Assembly (NCBI GenBank): GCA_027575765.1 | Contig: JANBPT010000037.1 | Location: 1-64,000 of the forward strand | Length of the DNA stretch: 64,000 nucleotides | From: Tieghemiomyces parasiticus | Lineage: Eukaryota; Kickxellomycota; Dimargaritomycetes; Dimargaritales; Dimargaritaceae | Direction: 5' to 3' | Part shown: piece by piece, positions 46,440 to 57,785 of the stretch | Layout: the number at the start of each line of letters is the position of its first letter | Position numbering within the stretch: position 1 is the stretch's first letter | Position numbers and translations under genes: made by a program | The notes under the pieces: model-generated | Databases searched by the model: none | The model's input: the letters and a program-made list of their open reading frames with translations, nothing else | What the model was told of the DNA's origin: nothing

Positions 46440-47239
46440 ACCAATACATATTTTTTGGGAGCCCCGGATGTAAATGTCGCACTGGACCCTTTGGCACCTT
46501 GCTCTCCTTTCTCCTTAACGCACCCAAACTTTCCACCTCTTTATTGCGCGACCCATCCTCCTTTAGGAGGATATGTATCCCCTACCTAAGTCCCCTGTGT
46601 ATTTTTTTTATAACCCCCCCCCCCATCCTCGCTTCTCCTTAATTTGCGCACAACCAATTTATTATTATACGTTTTGGCCACTCTGATTATGACTCCTTTG
46701 AGTATCGTAGAGATGTCATTTGTCGATTTGGATATAATATAATGTATGAAATGGGTTTCCAGTGCGTTAATGTGGCGGATTGTGACTCGCCCCTTGGATA
46801 CATCCCGCCACTCGCTGATAATAAAATAGGCAACTTGGCAATTAACGGGTTGACGCCATCGGCGCCCCCTTTATCGCCTCAAAATCGAAGGGTTCCCCTG
46901 TGTAGGCAATTTTATTCTATGCATTTATTTCGACTTAGGCTATGCGAGAGAACGTCAATAACACGGGTTGGAGATATGTAAGGGCGATACAGGGGGCCAC
47001 GGGAGTGTCTAGACAAACCTTGGAGGGGGTGTTTTGTTTGGGGGGAAAGGCTGCTTTAAAACATTGGATTTTAGGTATACTGGTTAACTTTAAGCGAAGC
47101 ACAGACACAGCATGGCATCAGAGTGGTGGCTGTTTTTTTTAAAAAAAATAATAATAATAAGTTGACAGGGAGAGGTGAGAGGATGGAGGCTCCCCCCCCC
47201 GGGTTGGGGGAGAGAGGGGCTTCACGTTTTCTGGCTCGT
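46440..47239. other. Convergent 3' region between INTS6 and the 11-mer-repeat protein gene
   Basis: This 0.8 kb is AT-rich in the middle, with poly-C (about 46614-46624), AATAAA-like words near 46822, and an A/T run with AATAATAAT (about 47137-47160). No gene is visible. Confidence 0.4.
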
Positions 47240-48757
47240 TTAGCGACCACTGATTTTCCGTAGCGTCCACTGCAGACCCATCATCAGGGTCATACCGATA
47301 CCGAACACTCCGGCGGCGCGGGCAGCCGACGGGTTCCGCTTCCACAGCAGAGCGGAGAGGAGGCTACCGAGGGCACCCAAGATCCATCCGTGCTGAATGA
47401 TTCGATGCGGGCAGAAGGGGGACACGGTACCATCTCGGGACGACGAGCGGCGACTACAGCCGCGGCGGCGACGGGGGTTGGAATCGGCGGCACCGTCATT
47501 GTTTTGGATATCATCATCGTTGTATTCTTCCGAGTCGGAAGGAGCGGTGATGATCTCGAATTCCTCGACAATCTCCGTGACTGTCTCATGGATGGCGTTG
47601 GCGGCCTGGGAGGCGGCCTTCTGGGCGGACGCAGTGGCCTGGGCTGCGGTTTGCTTAGCGGTGTGAGCAGCCTGGGCAGCCGACTGTTGGACGGAAGTGG
47701 CGGCGTTGGTGGCAGTCTGTTTAGCTTGGTGGGCAGTGGACCGCACCGATTCGGCGGCGTTATTAAGTACGGGCTCGGCCTTGGAGGCCACCTTCGCCTT
47801 GACTTCGTCGGTGAGCGGCTTGGCCTTAGCTTCCAGGGTATCTTTGGCGGCCGCCGCGGTCTCTTCGGCGTCCTGCTTGAGTTCGTTGGCCTTGGCGGCG
47901 GCGGCCTCGGCTACGGGCTTGGCCTGACGTTTCACCTCTTCGACAGCATCTTCAGTCCGGGGGGTGGGCTGCTGCTGACGGGGGTGGTCGTCAGCCGGGC
48001 GGGCCTGGCTCGACACGGATGGCTTGGCCGAAACGCTCGGGTCGGCCGGAGTAGTAGTGCTAGTGGGTACATCTTCCTCAGTCTTGGCCTCGGCCTTGGC
48101 TACTGCCTCGGGATCCTTGGTCACGTCGGCAAACGAAGGCATGGCCCCGGCTTCGATATCGTCCACGTCTGTGATGGTGGTCTTGAGGGCCTCCGCGCCC
48201 GGAGCGGCGGGCTCTGAAGGGGCTTCACCTTCGTTCTCCTCCCGGGCTACTTCAGCAAAGGACACAGGGAAGTCGACCGGCTCGGGCAGGTCTTTAGGAT
48301 CAACGGCGGGCACGATGGGCGAAACATTTTCCGGGTTGGGGAAGTCGGCGGCTCCCTCATCATGGTTCACCTCGACGGGGGGGAACTCCTCGGTATTGTC
48401 CAGGTCAACAACGGGCGCGTCGTTGTTGCCCTTGGCCTCGCCGGTGGACGACGATTCCTGGGCGGCCGCTTCAGCAAAAGACTTGGGCGGCTCAGTGCCG
48501 TCGTCCTGGTGCTTAGGGTTCACAGGCGGGATAATGTCTTGCTGGATACCTTCGGTGTCGGCGCTGACCGACAGGTCGGGAAAGGCGTTCGTGTCGTCAA
48601 GCTCCGGGGTACTGGACCCAGATTCGGAGCGTTCGGTGGTGCTAGGGCTGCGCTTGCTCTTGCCGTTCTTCTTCTTCAGCTTGGCGGGGCCAACAGCATT
48701 AGGGTCCAGGGTGGCGGCGGCGGCCATTTTGGCGTGACGTTTACTAAGCGGAGGCAT
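47240..48757 (-). CDS. Disordered protein with 11-residue amphipathic repeats and a C-terminal hydrophobic hairpin
   Basis: A single exon encodes 505 aa; I do not recognise a named family. Residues 1-270 are acidic and disordered, with three short related motifs, SFAEAAA (93), SFAEVAR (166) and SFADVTK (208). Residues about 272-396 are Ala/Lys/Gln-rich and helical. Within them 330-384 divides into five consecutive 11-residue units (for example TAHQAKQTATN, AATSVQQSAAQ, AAHTAKQTAAQ, ATASAQKAASQ). This period is that of LEA group 3, perilipin and synuclein helices that lie on lipid surfaces. A basic stretch (RRRRGCSRRSSSR) precedes two hydrophobic segments, about 457-472 and 479-496, with KRNPSAAR between them, which could form a membrane hairpin. 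Location on lipid droplets, ER or mitochondrial membranes is an inference. The start is the first ATG, in good Kozak context. Confidence 0.7.
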   Translation of the reverse strand: MPPLSKRHAKMAAAATLDPNAVGPAKLKKKNGKSKRSPSTTERSESGSSTPELDDTNAFPDLSVSADTEGIQQDIIPPVNPKHQDDGTEPPKSFAEAAAQESSSTGEAKGNNDAPVVDLDNTEEFPPVEVNHDEGAADFPNPENVSPIVPAVDPKDLPEPVDFPVSFAEVAREENEGEAPSEPAAPGAEALKTTITDVDDIEAGAMPSFADVTKDPEAVAKAEAKTEEDVPTSTTTPADPSVSAKPSVSSQARPADDHPRQQQPTPRTEDAVEEVKRQAKPVAEAAAAKANELKQDAEETAAAAKDTLEAKAKPLTDEVKAKVASKAEPVLNNAAESVRSTAHQAKQTATNAATSVQQSAAQAAHTAKQTAAQATASAQKAASQAANAIHETVTEIVEEFEIITAPSDSEEYNDDDIQNNDGAADSNPRRRRGCSRRSSSRDGTVSPFCPHRIIQHGWILGALGSLLSALLWKRNPSAARAAGVFGIGMTLMMGLQWTLRKISGR

Positions 48758-50838
48758 GGTTAGAAAAGATAGGCGCGGGAAGGGTGGGGTGAAGGGGGAG
48801 GAATGTGGGCCAGGTAATAGGTGAAAACAGTAATAGACAGGGGTCGCGGGTTAGAATTGTATACACGAGAGACGCAAGCGGGTGGAAAATAGGAACGATC
48901 AAAGTTGTAGAGGTGACGAATCAACGGGATCTAAGGACCAGAGAGTCTTGAAGGGTAAAGGCGGTGGCGACACGGTGGGCAAGTATGTCCGGGTTGTCAA
49001 AGGGCGGGAAGTGTAAATCGGCGTGTGGCAGGTGAAGACGACAGGGGAGGGCGGTGGGATAGAAAGCAGGGGAAGAAGGGTTGGCGGCCTGGCCAAGTGA
49101 AGAGGTGGAAGGCGATCTAGGGTGTAAACAGCGCCAGTGGTGACGAGTGTGTCGTACAGAGCGAAGGTGATGGGGAGGGGGGAGCGATTGAATAGGTCGG
49201 AGGCAAGGGAAAAACGCCGCCATAGGGCAAAGGGTATAACGAGCAGATCAAAAATAGGGGGGGGGGAGGATGACGAAATGAAAGAGGGGTCCACACCCGC
49301 CATCATCGACCTGGGTGAAAGTAAGAACAACGCCCGAAGGGACTGGTTGCCGTGCTAGGTTGACTTAATCAGTCACCGGGCTTGCTGCCGTGGTAGAGCT
49401 TCCGGTCATGGGTCCCCGCTGCTATGTTGGTGCCATAGAGGAGAGCCGCTTGCTTACCTATATCAATAAAAACAATGGGGCGGGGTCACTAGGGGGTTCA
49501 GAGGACCGGAGAGCTGAGGAGGGGGAGGCCGGAGTTATCCAGTGCGAGAACGTTCAATTGGTGGTGGGGGGTCAGTGTCTCCGAGAGGTACAAAGCACGT
49601 AGCTGAGTAAGGGGCGTTGTGGTAGGCGAAGAGAGCGGTCACGAGAGAGCCAACGCTACACCGCGTGGATGTATTATACAAAGGGAGCAGGCGGAGAGGG
49701 AAGTGAAGCAGTTACGACAGGGAAGGAAAGGAAAAGGTACGTGGTAGAGGGTTCATCAGCAGGTCAATGTGCCGCCACCTGGCAAGCCCTTTATATGCTA
49801 CGGCGCAGTCGGTTCCCGTGCTTGCAGCAACGTTGTTATAGGGTGGGGGGTTGGGTATGTGGAGGGCGGGTTAGGAGCAAGGCGCAACGGGCGGGAGGGG
49901 GGGAACGAGAAACTCTCGCTGGTCAACAGCCTCCCGCATACACCGTAGATGTAAGAAGTCGTAAGGGCCGAGGGAGGGTGGTGGCGACGTCATTGCAGCT
50001 TTTCTGGGGGGAGGCGCATGGAAGTTAGCCCATACCTTTCTGGGGATACCTCGGCTCTCTATGCGCATCAAGGGAAGAGGGCGTAATCCTTCTCCCCCCT
50101 CCCAATCACCACGAGCCCTGTCGGTGAGGGTCCTCTGTAGGTTCTGTGCTCGTATCCCCCGCTATGCAAGCAAGTGACGACACCCCCCTCCATCGTTCCC
50201 TACCTCACGTTCCGCATAATCACGTTCAGCTGGGCGGATCCGTAGTCAGCATCCGCTTCGAGGCGGTAGGCATCCTTGTCCTACTGCGTCAGGACAACTT
50301 ACCCTCGTCTTTCCTACCTCTGCCACGTATCCCCCGATACCACCAAATTGGGCCAAGCGAGCACAACCAGCCCCCGAGTGACGTAATCAAACTCGGAAGT
50401 CCAGTGACTATCTCCACAGGAACATTAGTTACCGCGCCCCACGAGATAGGACTCATTCCAGAGCCCAGCCCCGCCCCAACTCCCATTACTGCCGCCTCCC
50501 CACAGGCCAGGGGAATGGCTAGCGCCTGCTCGATAGCCCGGGCGCCGATTTGGTTACTCCATGTTTTGCACCCCCCTCTAGGTCTGATATATGTATATGC
50601 TGGTTTATGGTGCGGATAGGAGTTGGACTAGGGGCCAAACTATTTGATAAAGGACGGTAAAACACTCCTTCACAGTAGGATGGGTGAAATGCGGATGGGT
50701 CTAAAGGCGACCTTGACTATGCTACTCAATTAGGGGGAGGGGATGGGAAGTTAATGCGGCATGGAACGAAATAATTAAGTCAAGATAAAATAAAAGGTCA
50801 GGCTCCCCCCCCCCACTTCTTCCTGGACATTTTCCCCC
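48758..50838. other. Intergenic region, purine-rich on the plus strand
   Basis: This 2.1 kb contains the G/A-rich upstream region of the minus-strand 11-mer-repeat gene (to about 49350) and then sequence without a recognisable gene. Frames of 143 codons (48899-49330, minus) and 157 codons (50146-50619, plus) have low-complexity or random-looking translations. An (A)n/poly-C stretch at about 50789-50815 lies in the Kap123 3' flank. Confidence 0.4.
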
Positions 50839-53800
50839 CTAGTTCAGGGCTTGGAGAGTGGCGTGGACCTTGGCCTGCTGAGCTGGTTTAAGCTGCTCGC
50901 TAGCGTTGGCGGCCACCTGCTGCAGGATGTTCTTGAGCTGGGCGAGGTGGGGCTGGACGGCGGGGTTCCCGTCGGCAACCAGACCGCACAGGAGGTCGTA
51001 CACGGGCACGTTCTCCTCGTAATCGTTGCGGAGAGGGAGATGGCGGATCATACTGGCCACCATCTGCGGCAGTGGCACGGCCGGACTGCCGTTCCCGATG
51101 GACCGCAGGGCAATCCGGGCCAGGGCGCCGATGGCGTTATCGAGCAGGTTCTTGGTAGTGGTTGGGTTCGCCTCAGCGTGGGCGTAGACCGTCTCCAGGG
51201 CGTTGAGCACCTCCGGGTACTGCGCGGTGAGGTCGGTCGGCGTGTAGTAGATGAGGACTCCCATTCCGAACGTGGCATTGCTCCGCACTTCAGCGTCAGG
51301 GTCCGTGGTCAGGGCCCGCAGGAACAGAGCGTACAGCTGCTCCGTGAGCGGGGCCACGCCCTCCTTCAGACCCGACACGGCCTCACCCAGGCAGCCCACG
51401 GCCATGGACCGCTCCCCTTCGTCGTGCTGCGCGTCAGCATATCCGGTGATGAAGGGTACAAACACCGCGAAATAGCTGGCGAAGGCCGGGCCCAGCGCCA
51501 GGCACAGAGCGGATACCACATCGGCGGCTCCACCCGTCAGTAGCGCGTCACGCTTCTCCTGGCCTTCCTCGTCCAGGGCATTGTCCTCGTCCGCGTCGTC
51601 CTCTTGGCAGGGCGCCTTCTTCTGGAGGAGCTCGCCCAACTCATTGCACAGCTGGGTCAGGTTGGCCTCGGTATCGACCGCCGCCACCTCACTGGGCGGC
51701 GCCTCGGCAGAGACCGGGCCCGTAGCCTTGGGGTTGTACACGAGGAGGGCCGGGCCCATGGCCTTCAGGGCCTGCGACAGCTCGGCGAGGATCTGAATCA
51801 CCACGCTGACCTCCACCTCCTCAGACCAGAGCGTCATGACGGCCGGCATGATGGTGCGGATCAACATGGCCAGGTGCGGATCGACCGCGTACTGGAGGGG
51901 CAGGCCGGCGGTCCAGACCGGTTCCGGGGCGCCCGCCGTGGTGAGGCGATGGTACGTGACCAGGAATTTGAAGAGGGCGCCCACCACGGCCGTGCGCACG
52001 TTGTCGGCGTCGTGTTCGGCCAGACGGACCAGTTCGTTGACGGTCTCGAGGGTGTACGGCAGGAAGGCGCGGCCGGTGTGGTCAAACAGCTCACCAAGCA
52101 CGTCGGCGGCCACCTCCTTCTCGTCAGCCACGGCGGTGTTGACCTGTAGAAGGTCGTCGACCGACTCAATCTCCTCGTCTTCGCTGCCAGCCTCCAGGTC
52201 CTCCTCCTGGTTGCTGGGATCCATCTCAATTTGGGCGGCAGCGGCAGCCAGGGCCGGGGTGGTATGGCTGTTGGTCAGGTTATTGGGGTCGGCAAGCTGC
52301 ACTCCCTCGTCTACGCGGCAGCTGGCCAGGAGCGGTGGCACGACGTGTTCCAGGTAGGGCGCAAAGTCTTCGCCAAACACGCGGCTGATGGTTCCGAAGA
52401 AGAGAAAAGTGCAGTCGCGCAAGCGACCCGAGGGCAGGGTCAGGCCTTCAAAGGCCAAGCGCATGAAGGTGTCGAGGTGCGGGGCGAAGGTCTCCTTGCC
52501 CACGGTATCGGCCAGGACCCCCACGGTATCAATGGCGATGCCACGCAGCGAGTAGTCGTCGTCAGCGGTGGACAGGCCAAAGAGGGCGTGGACACGACGG
52601 ATCATGTCGTCAAAGTAGGGCCGGAAGGCCTCGCCACCGGCGGCGTGGGCGGCGCTACCCAGGGCAGCGGTCACGGTGATCTTGACCTTGACCTCCGGGG
52701 TAGCCAAGAGGTGGGTCAGGGCCTGCATGAGGTCGGCCAGGTAAGGCAGAACGTCGGACCCCATACCCTCGAGGATGGCATCCAGGGCATTGCACGCAAA
52801 CTTGATCACGTCCGGGTGCGGGTCGCGCATGAGCTGGAAGATGAGTGGGAGAAGACGGGCGTGCTGCGCGGCGATCTCTTCGTCAAAGTGCTCGGCAAAG
52901 GCGCCCAGGGCCATACAGGCCGCACGGCGCACCACAAACGTGGGGTCCTTGAGCCCGGCCTCCACTAATTCAATCAGAGCCGGAACCTTGCTGGCGATCA
53001 GGTCGGTGGACCACTCGATGGTCACGGCGAACCCCATCATAGCCGCCCGGCGGAAGGCAGGAGAGGGGTTGCTCATGTACTGCAAGACGAGGCCCAGGGT
53101 AGGCGGGAACACCACCGAGGGGGACAGGTGCGAGCTCAGGGCGCTGAGGGTGCTCAGCGCGGTCTTGTGGGCCAGGTCGGCGTCAAGGTCGTCATCTTCC
53201 TCGGCATCCTCATCCTCATCGTCGTCGCCTTGGGTGCCGGGGCCCTCGGCGATGATGGGGAACAGCTGCTGAATGATCCCGTCGACGAGCTTCAATTTCT
53301 GCAGCTTGTTGCGCTTGAACATGGCCGACATGGACACGAAGGACATGGCCATCCCACGCACCGAGTCTGGGTAGGCGGCATTACCGGCCACGGTCATGAA
53401 GAAGCGGATCAGCTCGGCAAAATGCTGGCTCAGGAGCGGGGTCTCGAGGACCAGCAGCGAATCAAACACGTCGAACCCATGACCCACGCCTTCCTCGTCG
53501 CCGTGGGCGATGCCATCCTCAATCACGTTGACCATGGCAGGCACCAAGGACCGAAAGGTCTGGACGTCGTGGGCATTTTCGGGCTCCAGGAACTCGGCTA
53601 CCTTACCCAGGGCACGCAGGGTGTGCACCCGCACGGCCCGGGACTCGGGATCGCGGATCGACTGGCCAAACAGGTTGAAGAGGTCGGGCAGGAACTGGCG
53701 CGGCGTGGCGGCCCCAGCAGCTGGCGAAGCGGAGGCGGCGGCCAGGTCGCCGTCGGTAATCACCTCAAACAAGGTGTAGAGCACGAACACTCCCGTCTCG

Positions 53801-54234
53801 CGGCGGTTCGGATCGGCGTTGGTGCTGAGCTCAAACAGGAACGGCAGTAGCTCGGGCCACTGCTGCTCTGGGAGGGCGATTTCGGCCACCGCCGAGATCA
53901 CCTGGGCCAGGGAGTGGCGCACGGTGGTATCCGGGTCGGCCACCACCTGCGTAAGAAGGTGCTGCTGGATCGCCTGCTGGGTCTCCGCCGGCAGCCGGGC
54001 CCAGAACGTGGACACCCGCTTGCGCAGCTCCACCGCCGCCAGCTGGCGCATCACAGGGCGAGACCCACCGTCGCCTGAGGCAAGGGCGATCTGGGCCAGG
54101 GCGGGTACGCACTCGGGCTGGTTGAAAAAGTTCTTGCGGAGAATGACCGTGATTTCTCGGATCTCCTGCGTTTCTTTGCTGCCCAAGTAGCGCTCTAGAG
54201 CTTCGAGGAGCTTGCCAAGGAACTGCGAGTCCAT
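50839..54234 (-). CDS. KAP123: Importin beta-family nuclear import receptor Kap123/importin-4
   Basis: A single exon of 1131 codons (yeast Kap123 has 1113 aa). It begins MDSQFLGKLLEALERYLGSK; residues about 60-75 (QLAAVELRKRVSTFWARLP) match the importin N-terminal domain of Kap123/IPO4. Tandem HEAT repeats fill the chain, for example VRHSLAQVISAVAEIALPEQ, SVRGMAMSFVSMSAMFKRNK and DPTFVVRRAACMALGAFAEH. An acidic loop near residue 340 (DDDEDEDAEEDDDLDADL), a typical cargo- or Ran-responsive insertion, interrupts the repeats. A second acidic segment lies near residue 680 and a third near 890. Kap123 imports ribosomal proteins and histones H3/H4 and releases them on Ran-GTP binding. Codon use is strongly biased to GC-ending codons, consistent with high expression. 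Yeast Pse1 and Kap123 are related; the N-terminus favours Kap123. Confidence 0.9.
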   Translation of the reverse strand: MDSQFLGKLLEALERYLGSKETQEIREITVILRKNFFNQPECVPALAQIALASGDGGSRPVMRQLAAVELRKRVSTFWARLPAETQQAIQQHLLTQVVADPDTTVRHSLAQVISAVAEIALPEQQWPELLPFLFELSTNADPNRRETGVFVLYTLFEVITDGDLAAASASPAAGAATPRQFLPDLFNLFGQSIRDPESRAVRVHTLRALGKVAEFLEPENAHDVQTFRSLVPAMVNVIEDGIAHGDEEGVGHGFDVFDSLLVLETPLLSQHFAELIRFFMTVAGNAAYPDSVRGMAMSFVSMSAMFKRNKLQKLKLVDGIIQQLFPIIAEGPGTQGDDDEDEDAEEDDDLDADLAHKTALSTLSALSSHLSPSVVFPPTLGLVLQYMSNPSPAFRRAAMMGFAVTIEWSTDLIASKVPALIELVEAGLKDPTFVVRRAACMALGAFAEHFDEEIAAQHARLLPLIFQLMRDPHPDVIKFACNALDAILEGMGSDVLPYLADLMQALTHLLATPEVKVKITVTAALGSAAHAAGGEAFRPYFDDMIRRVHALFGLSTADDDYSLRGIAIDTVGVLADTVGKETFAPHLDTFMRLAFEGLTLPSGRLRDCTFLFFGTISRVFGEDFAPYLEHVVPPLLASCRVDEGVQLADPNNLTNSHTTPALAAAAAQIEMDPSNQEEDLEAGSEDEEIESVDDLLQVNTAVADEKEVAADVLGELFDHTGRAFLPYTLETVNELVRLAEHDADNVRTAVVGALFKFLVTYHRLTTAGAPEPVWTAGLPLQYAVDPHLAMLIRTIMPAVMTLWSEEVEVSVVIQILAELSQALKAMGPALLVYNPKATGPVSAEAPPSEVAAVDTEANLTQLCNELGELLQKKAPCQEDDADEDNALDEEGQEKRDALLTGGAADVVSALCLALGPAFASYFAVFVPFITGYADAQHDEGERSMAVGCLGEAVSGLKEGVAPLTEQLYALFLRALTTDPDAEVRSNATFGMGVLIYYTPTDLTAQYPEVLNALETVYAHAEANPTTTKNLLDNAIGALARIALRSIGNGSPAVPLPQMVASMIRHLPLRNDYEENVPVYDLLCGLVADGNPAVQPHLAQLKNILQQVAANASEQLKPAQQAKVHATLQALN

Positions 54235-57200
54235 GATGATTAGAGGAAAGGGTGAAGGGTCAGGCGCAGACGGTGTGCTGGGAGGTGAGAAGGACCGCTC
54301 TAGTGGTGGGCCGGTGGGTCAATGAAGTAGCGTATGCGAATGCAGTTATGAGGGCGGCCAGAGGAGGGGGGCGCGGTGTAAGGTGCAATACCGAAGAGTT
54401 GAAAGAAAAAAAAAAGGTGGAGATGTGTAAAAAGATAACCAAAGTGGCTAGCGAACGAACGACAACTATGGTGACGGTTAGGGGGGGGGAAGGCAAGGGT
54501 CGAGGAGTGCGCGGCTAGTAGCAACCTACAACGGCCCCGGGCAGCCAGGGGGTGCCAAACGCTACGAGCGGAGCCCTAAACAGCAGCCTAGTAAAAAAAA
54601 ATATTCTAAAAGGGGCCCGCCAGGTGACCGCTGAGGGAAGGGAGGTCAGGCGAAATTTTGGCCCACTGCCAAATGGGAGGGGACTGTGGATCTGTGTGTG
54701 GTGAAGGGAGAGCGTATGAAGTAAGCGCAGGTGTGTGGGATTCAAAAAAGAAAAGAAAAAAACAGTGGGTGAGCGTATCAGGAGAGGAGAAAAAAAAAAA
54801 GGCAACAATGTGTCAACACTATAAACATTTAAGTACCCCCGACATCGGGCGAGGGTCTGGGAAACTTAAACTGGGATAGGCGGACCTGATAAGCCAGGAC
54901 AGCGGGGCAGGGTCAGAGTGGCTCACGCAGCATAATGAAACAGTCAGAGAGTGGGGAACACTGTGAACTACACGGATGTCACAGAGGTCCATGCAGGCTT
55001 GAATCCTATAAACATTGTTGGCGTCGAGAGCCTCAACTGCGTTGCCTTGGGCCCTTTATCGTACCGAGTCCTATGGTGGCCTACGCCGGTGGGCATCCTT
55101 ATCTACCTGCTTTCGAAGGTAATCCAGCTGGCCCTGTCTGATCAGTGCGGTAGGGGCTACCAGCCGCGCGAGAGTCTTTCGGTGCATCAGGCGGCAAGCA
55201 CCCCCCTCCCCCGCCATCCTATGCAGTCCAATGCCAGTGCCTTGTGTGCTGTCCATCGCACGCAGTCACCGTTGAAACACAGTGAGGTAGCCTGAGTGTA
55301 GAAAACTAGCGTGTGTGTGAGTAAGGGCCAGTCGGTAACAAGTACCGGTCGTTGAGGTTAACGTGGTAGAGCACCAGATGGGCCAAGACTCCATGCCACG
55401 CGTTTTCCTCACGAAGAGAGCTGGTTCACCGAAATACACCTTGAGCCCCTAAGTTACTGAACATAGCCTGGGACGTACCAACGAGGCTCATCTTCATCGG
55501 CCGTCTGGCTGACAGTTCAGCCTTGCTACGACCTACACTCTGCGATATCCTAAATTTATTAACTACACATCCTTGGTAAGGTTCGATACGACAGGATACA
55601 GTTCTGGCGAACGGTTAGATTAGGAGTGGTGACCAATCAACTACGTTGGAAAATAAAGAACCGGGAGGTGGACTCGCTTGGGGCAAGGAAAGACGTCAGG
55701 GTTTGTCAGTCAGTCCAGTACAGGAACCAGCTCTGTAGGATATGGCCTAAGGGAGGTAAGATATTATGAATAGGCTGAACAGGGGCGTCAATGGGAGTCC
55801 TTCGGAAGTTACTTTACCGCTTTATTTACCAACGGTAACCGCGCCAAGGGTCGAAGTTCTGGTTAGTTCTTTCTACAACTTTAGAACAAAAGGGTTGCGA
55901 TGAAGGGCTACTATTTTTTCCACCATTGTGAGATAATTGTAATTCTAACAAATTGTATGAACACACGACGCAGGAATGGTGGAGATATTAGTATATAGGT
56001 TAGCGGGGACGGTGCAGAGGGCGATTAACATGCTGAGCTGCATCCCAACACTTTCCATGGTGAGAGCCTGGCTAAAAACTTTTCCCTAGCCTAATAATCA
56101 TCAATGTGACGCCCCCAAGTCGCCACTTTTAATCGCAAAACGACCACGCCTTAGCTACTGCCTATGCTTGCCCATTTCACCTTCCATATTTATTTGCTTG
56201 CGTTCTACACACAACCACAACCGTAGGCACACGTGACTACGCGTCTCCTATCAACACCGCAACCAACCAGCCCACACTCGAAGAAAGGCAGTTTCAACCT
56301 GAGGGCCCCCGGCCCTTCAATACATATATATATATATTTACCTCCGCTTTGTCACCTTACTACGCTTGGATTTACCTGCTTGACCGTGCGTAGCACTCGC
56401 CAGCCCGTGGGCCCTTTCCATTACCCGGTCAATCCGCTTCGTCCCTACCCATTATTCCATTGGTGTCAACCGGTTTATTGACACCGCAGTCAACGTAGCC
56501 CACCAGGTTACCAAATTCGCTAGTAGAAAGACTCTTGTCCCTGTGAAGGTCGAACGAGCGAAAGTGGAGCTCGACCTATTTGAAGAATGGTGTGGTCCTT
56601 AAGTTGCATGATTACGTCAAAGATTCCCAGCACCCTACCTTGCTTGTTGATTAGGCACCGATCCAGGACTCCAGCGGCTTGCTTTGTATTCTTACTCCCT
56701 TCTCCTCCTGCTCAAGGTTCTCGATTTGATGCTGTAGGGGCAGTCAAACGGGAAGGTCGTGCTAATGAACAGCAGATACAGGCTTGTTACAGCTAACAGG
56801 GAGAAGAAGATGAGTCTCATCGGTTAAGTAAGTAGCGATGTCTGTCGGTGGAGAGGTAGAAGAGGAGTAATAAAGGGTAAGGTAGTTGACTAGGTACCCC
56901 AAGTTGGCGTGGAATTATAATGGGTTTGGGGTTTTACTGAGCGGGGGTGGCGGCAAGTGTAGACATTGGTTGGTTTTGGAGAGGAGGAGTCTGTTCAGCT
57001 AGTCCGATAGTCTAAGGCTAATCTCATTCGACTTCTGGCCACCAATTCCAAGTGCCAGATCTGCATTATATCGCTATAAATGTTACTATCCGATAATTTA
57101 GTAGCATAAAACATCCTCACCTGTGTTAGTGCCACAGAAGCGGGTAGGTTAGACCTCGAGCCGCATAGGGACTGGGTGAGGAACATACAATAGCATAGGG

Positions 57201-57785
57201 ATTTATTCTTTAGACCAGACTGCCGTGTGGAGAGGCAGCGGAAATGCGTGTTTATATGAAACAAAGAGAGGATGTGAAAGAGGCCGCGAGGTAAGTCTGG
57301 CCACTAGATGGGGGGGTCAGGTCAGGGACCTGGCGAGTGATCATTTTTCTCGGCCAATGGGAGGGGGGTGCTTTGCGGTCGCCTACTGTCACGAATATTC
57401 CCTGCCAGTTCACCAGCGTCTCCATGTTCTTATATAAAAAAAGGCCTATAAATGCCTTCTACCCTAAAAAAATATTATACATGCCGTCTCTGGCCATTAA
57501 CAAAAACTAATATGAGTATGAATAAGTATTGGCTTCACTATACTACATTATTTCCGTATGGTGAGGCCAAAAGTCGCCATTCAAGTTGCTATCGTTGCAT
57601 TAAAAGAAACACAATTAGGCCGGGGGATGGGGGAAAGTACACCAAAGGGAAATGATATTTCTCTTTGTGTTTGTATATTCAGGGAGGGGGAAGCAACGCC
57701 ACCTAGTTAAGAGTGTAGGAGGCGTAATAGAGGGTACAGTGCCAACTCCTCTGTTTTAAACAATTCCGATACACATCCCCATTAC
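54235..57785. other. Gene-poor region upstream of Kap123
   Basis: The first 600 bp are purine-rich on the plus strand (pyrimidine-rich leader of Kap123 on the minus strand), with poly-A and AAAGAAAA runs at 54400-54800. Two stretches have protein-like translations but no recognisable homology. One is 54951-55124 (plus), ending LIYLLSK before a GTAATC donor-like word. The other is about 56381-56602 (plus), ending VELDLFEEWCGP before a stop, and may be a decayed lipase pro-region (see findings). (AT)n occurs at about 56323-56338. No confident gene is present. Confidence 0.4.

Noticed and set aside
47390..48763. Plus-strand Gly- and Ser-rich frames over the 11-mer-repeat gene
   Set aside because: They are antisense shadows of the Ala/Glu-rich minus-strand protein.
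48899..49330. 143-codon minus-strand frame upstream of the 11-mer-repeat gene
   Set aside because: It is low-complexity Pro/Leu/Ser sequence produced by a pyrimidine-rich leader, without conserved features.
50851..53850. Large plus-strand frames across the Kap123 gene
   Set aside because: They are shadows of the highly biased Kap123 coding sequence on the other strand, with Gly/His/Val-rich unnatural translations.
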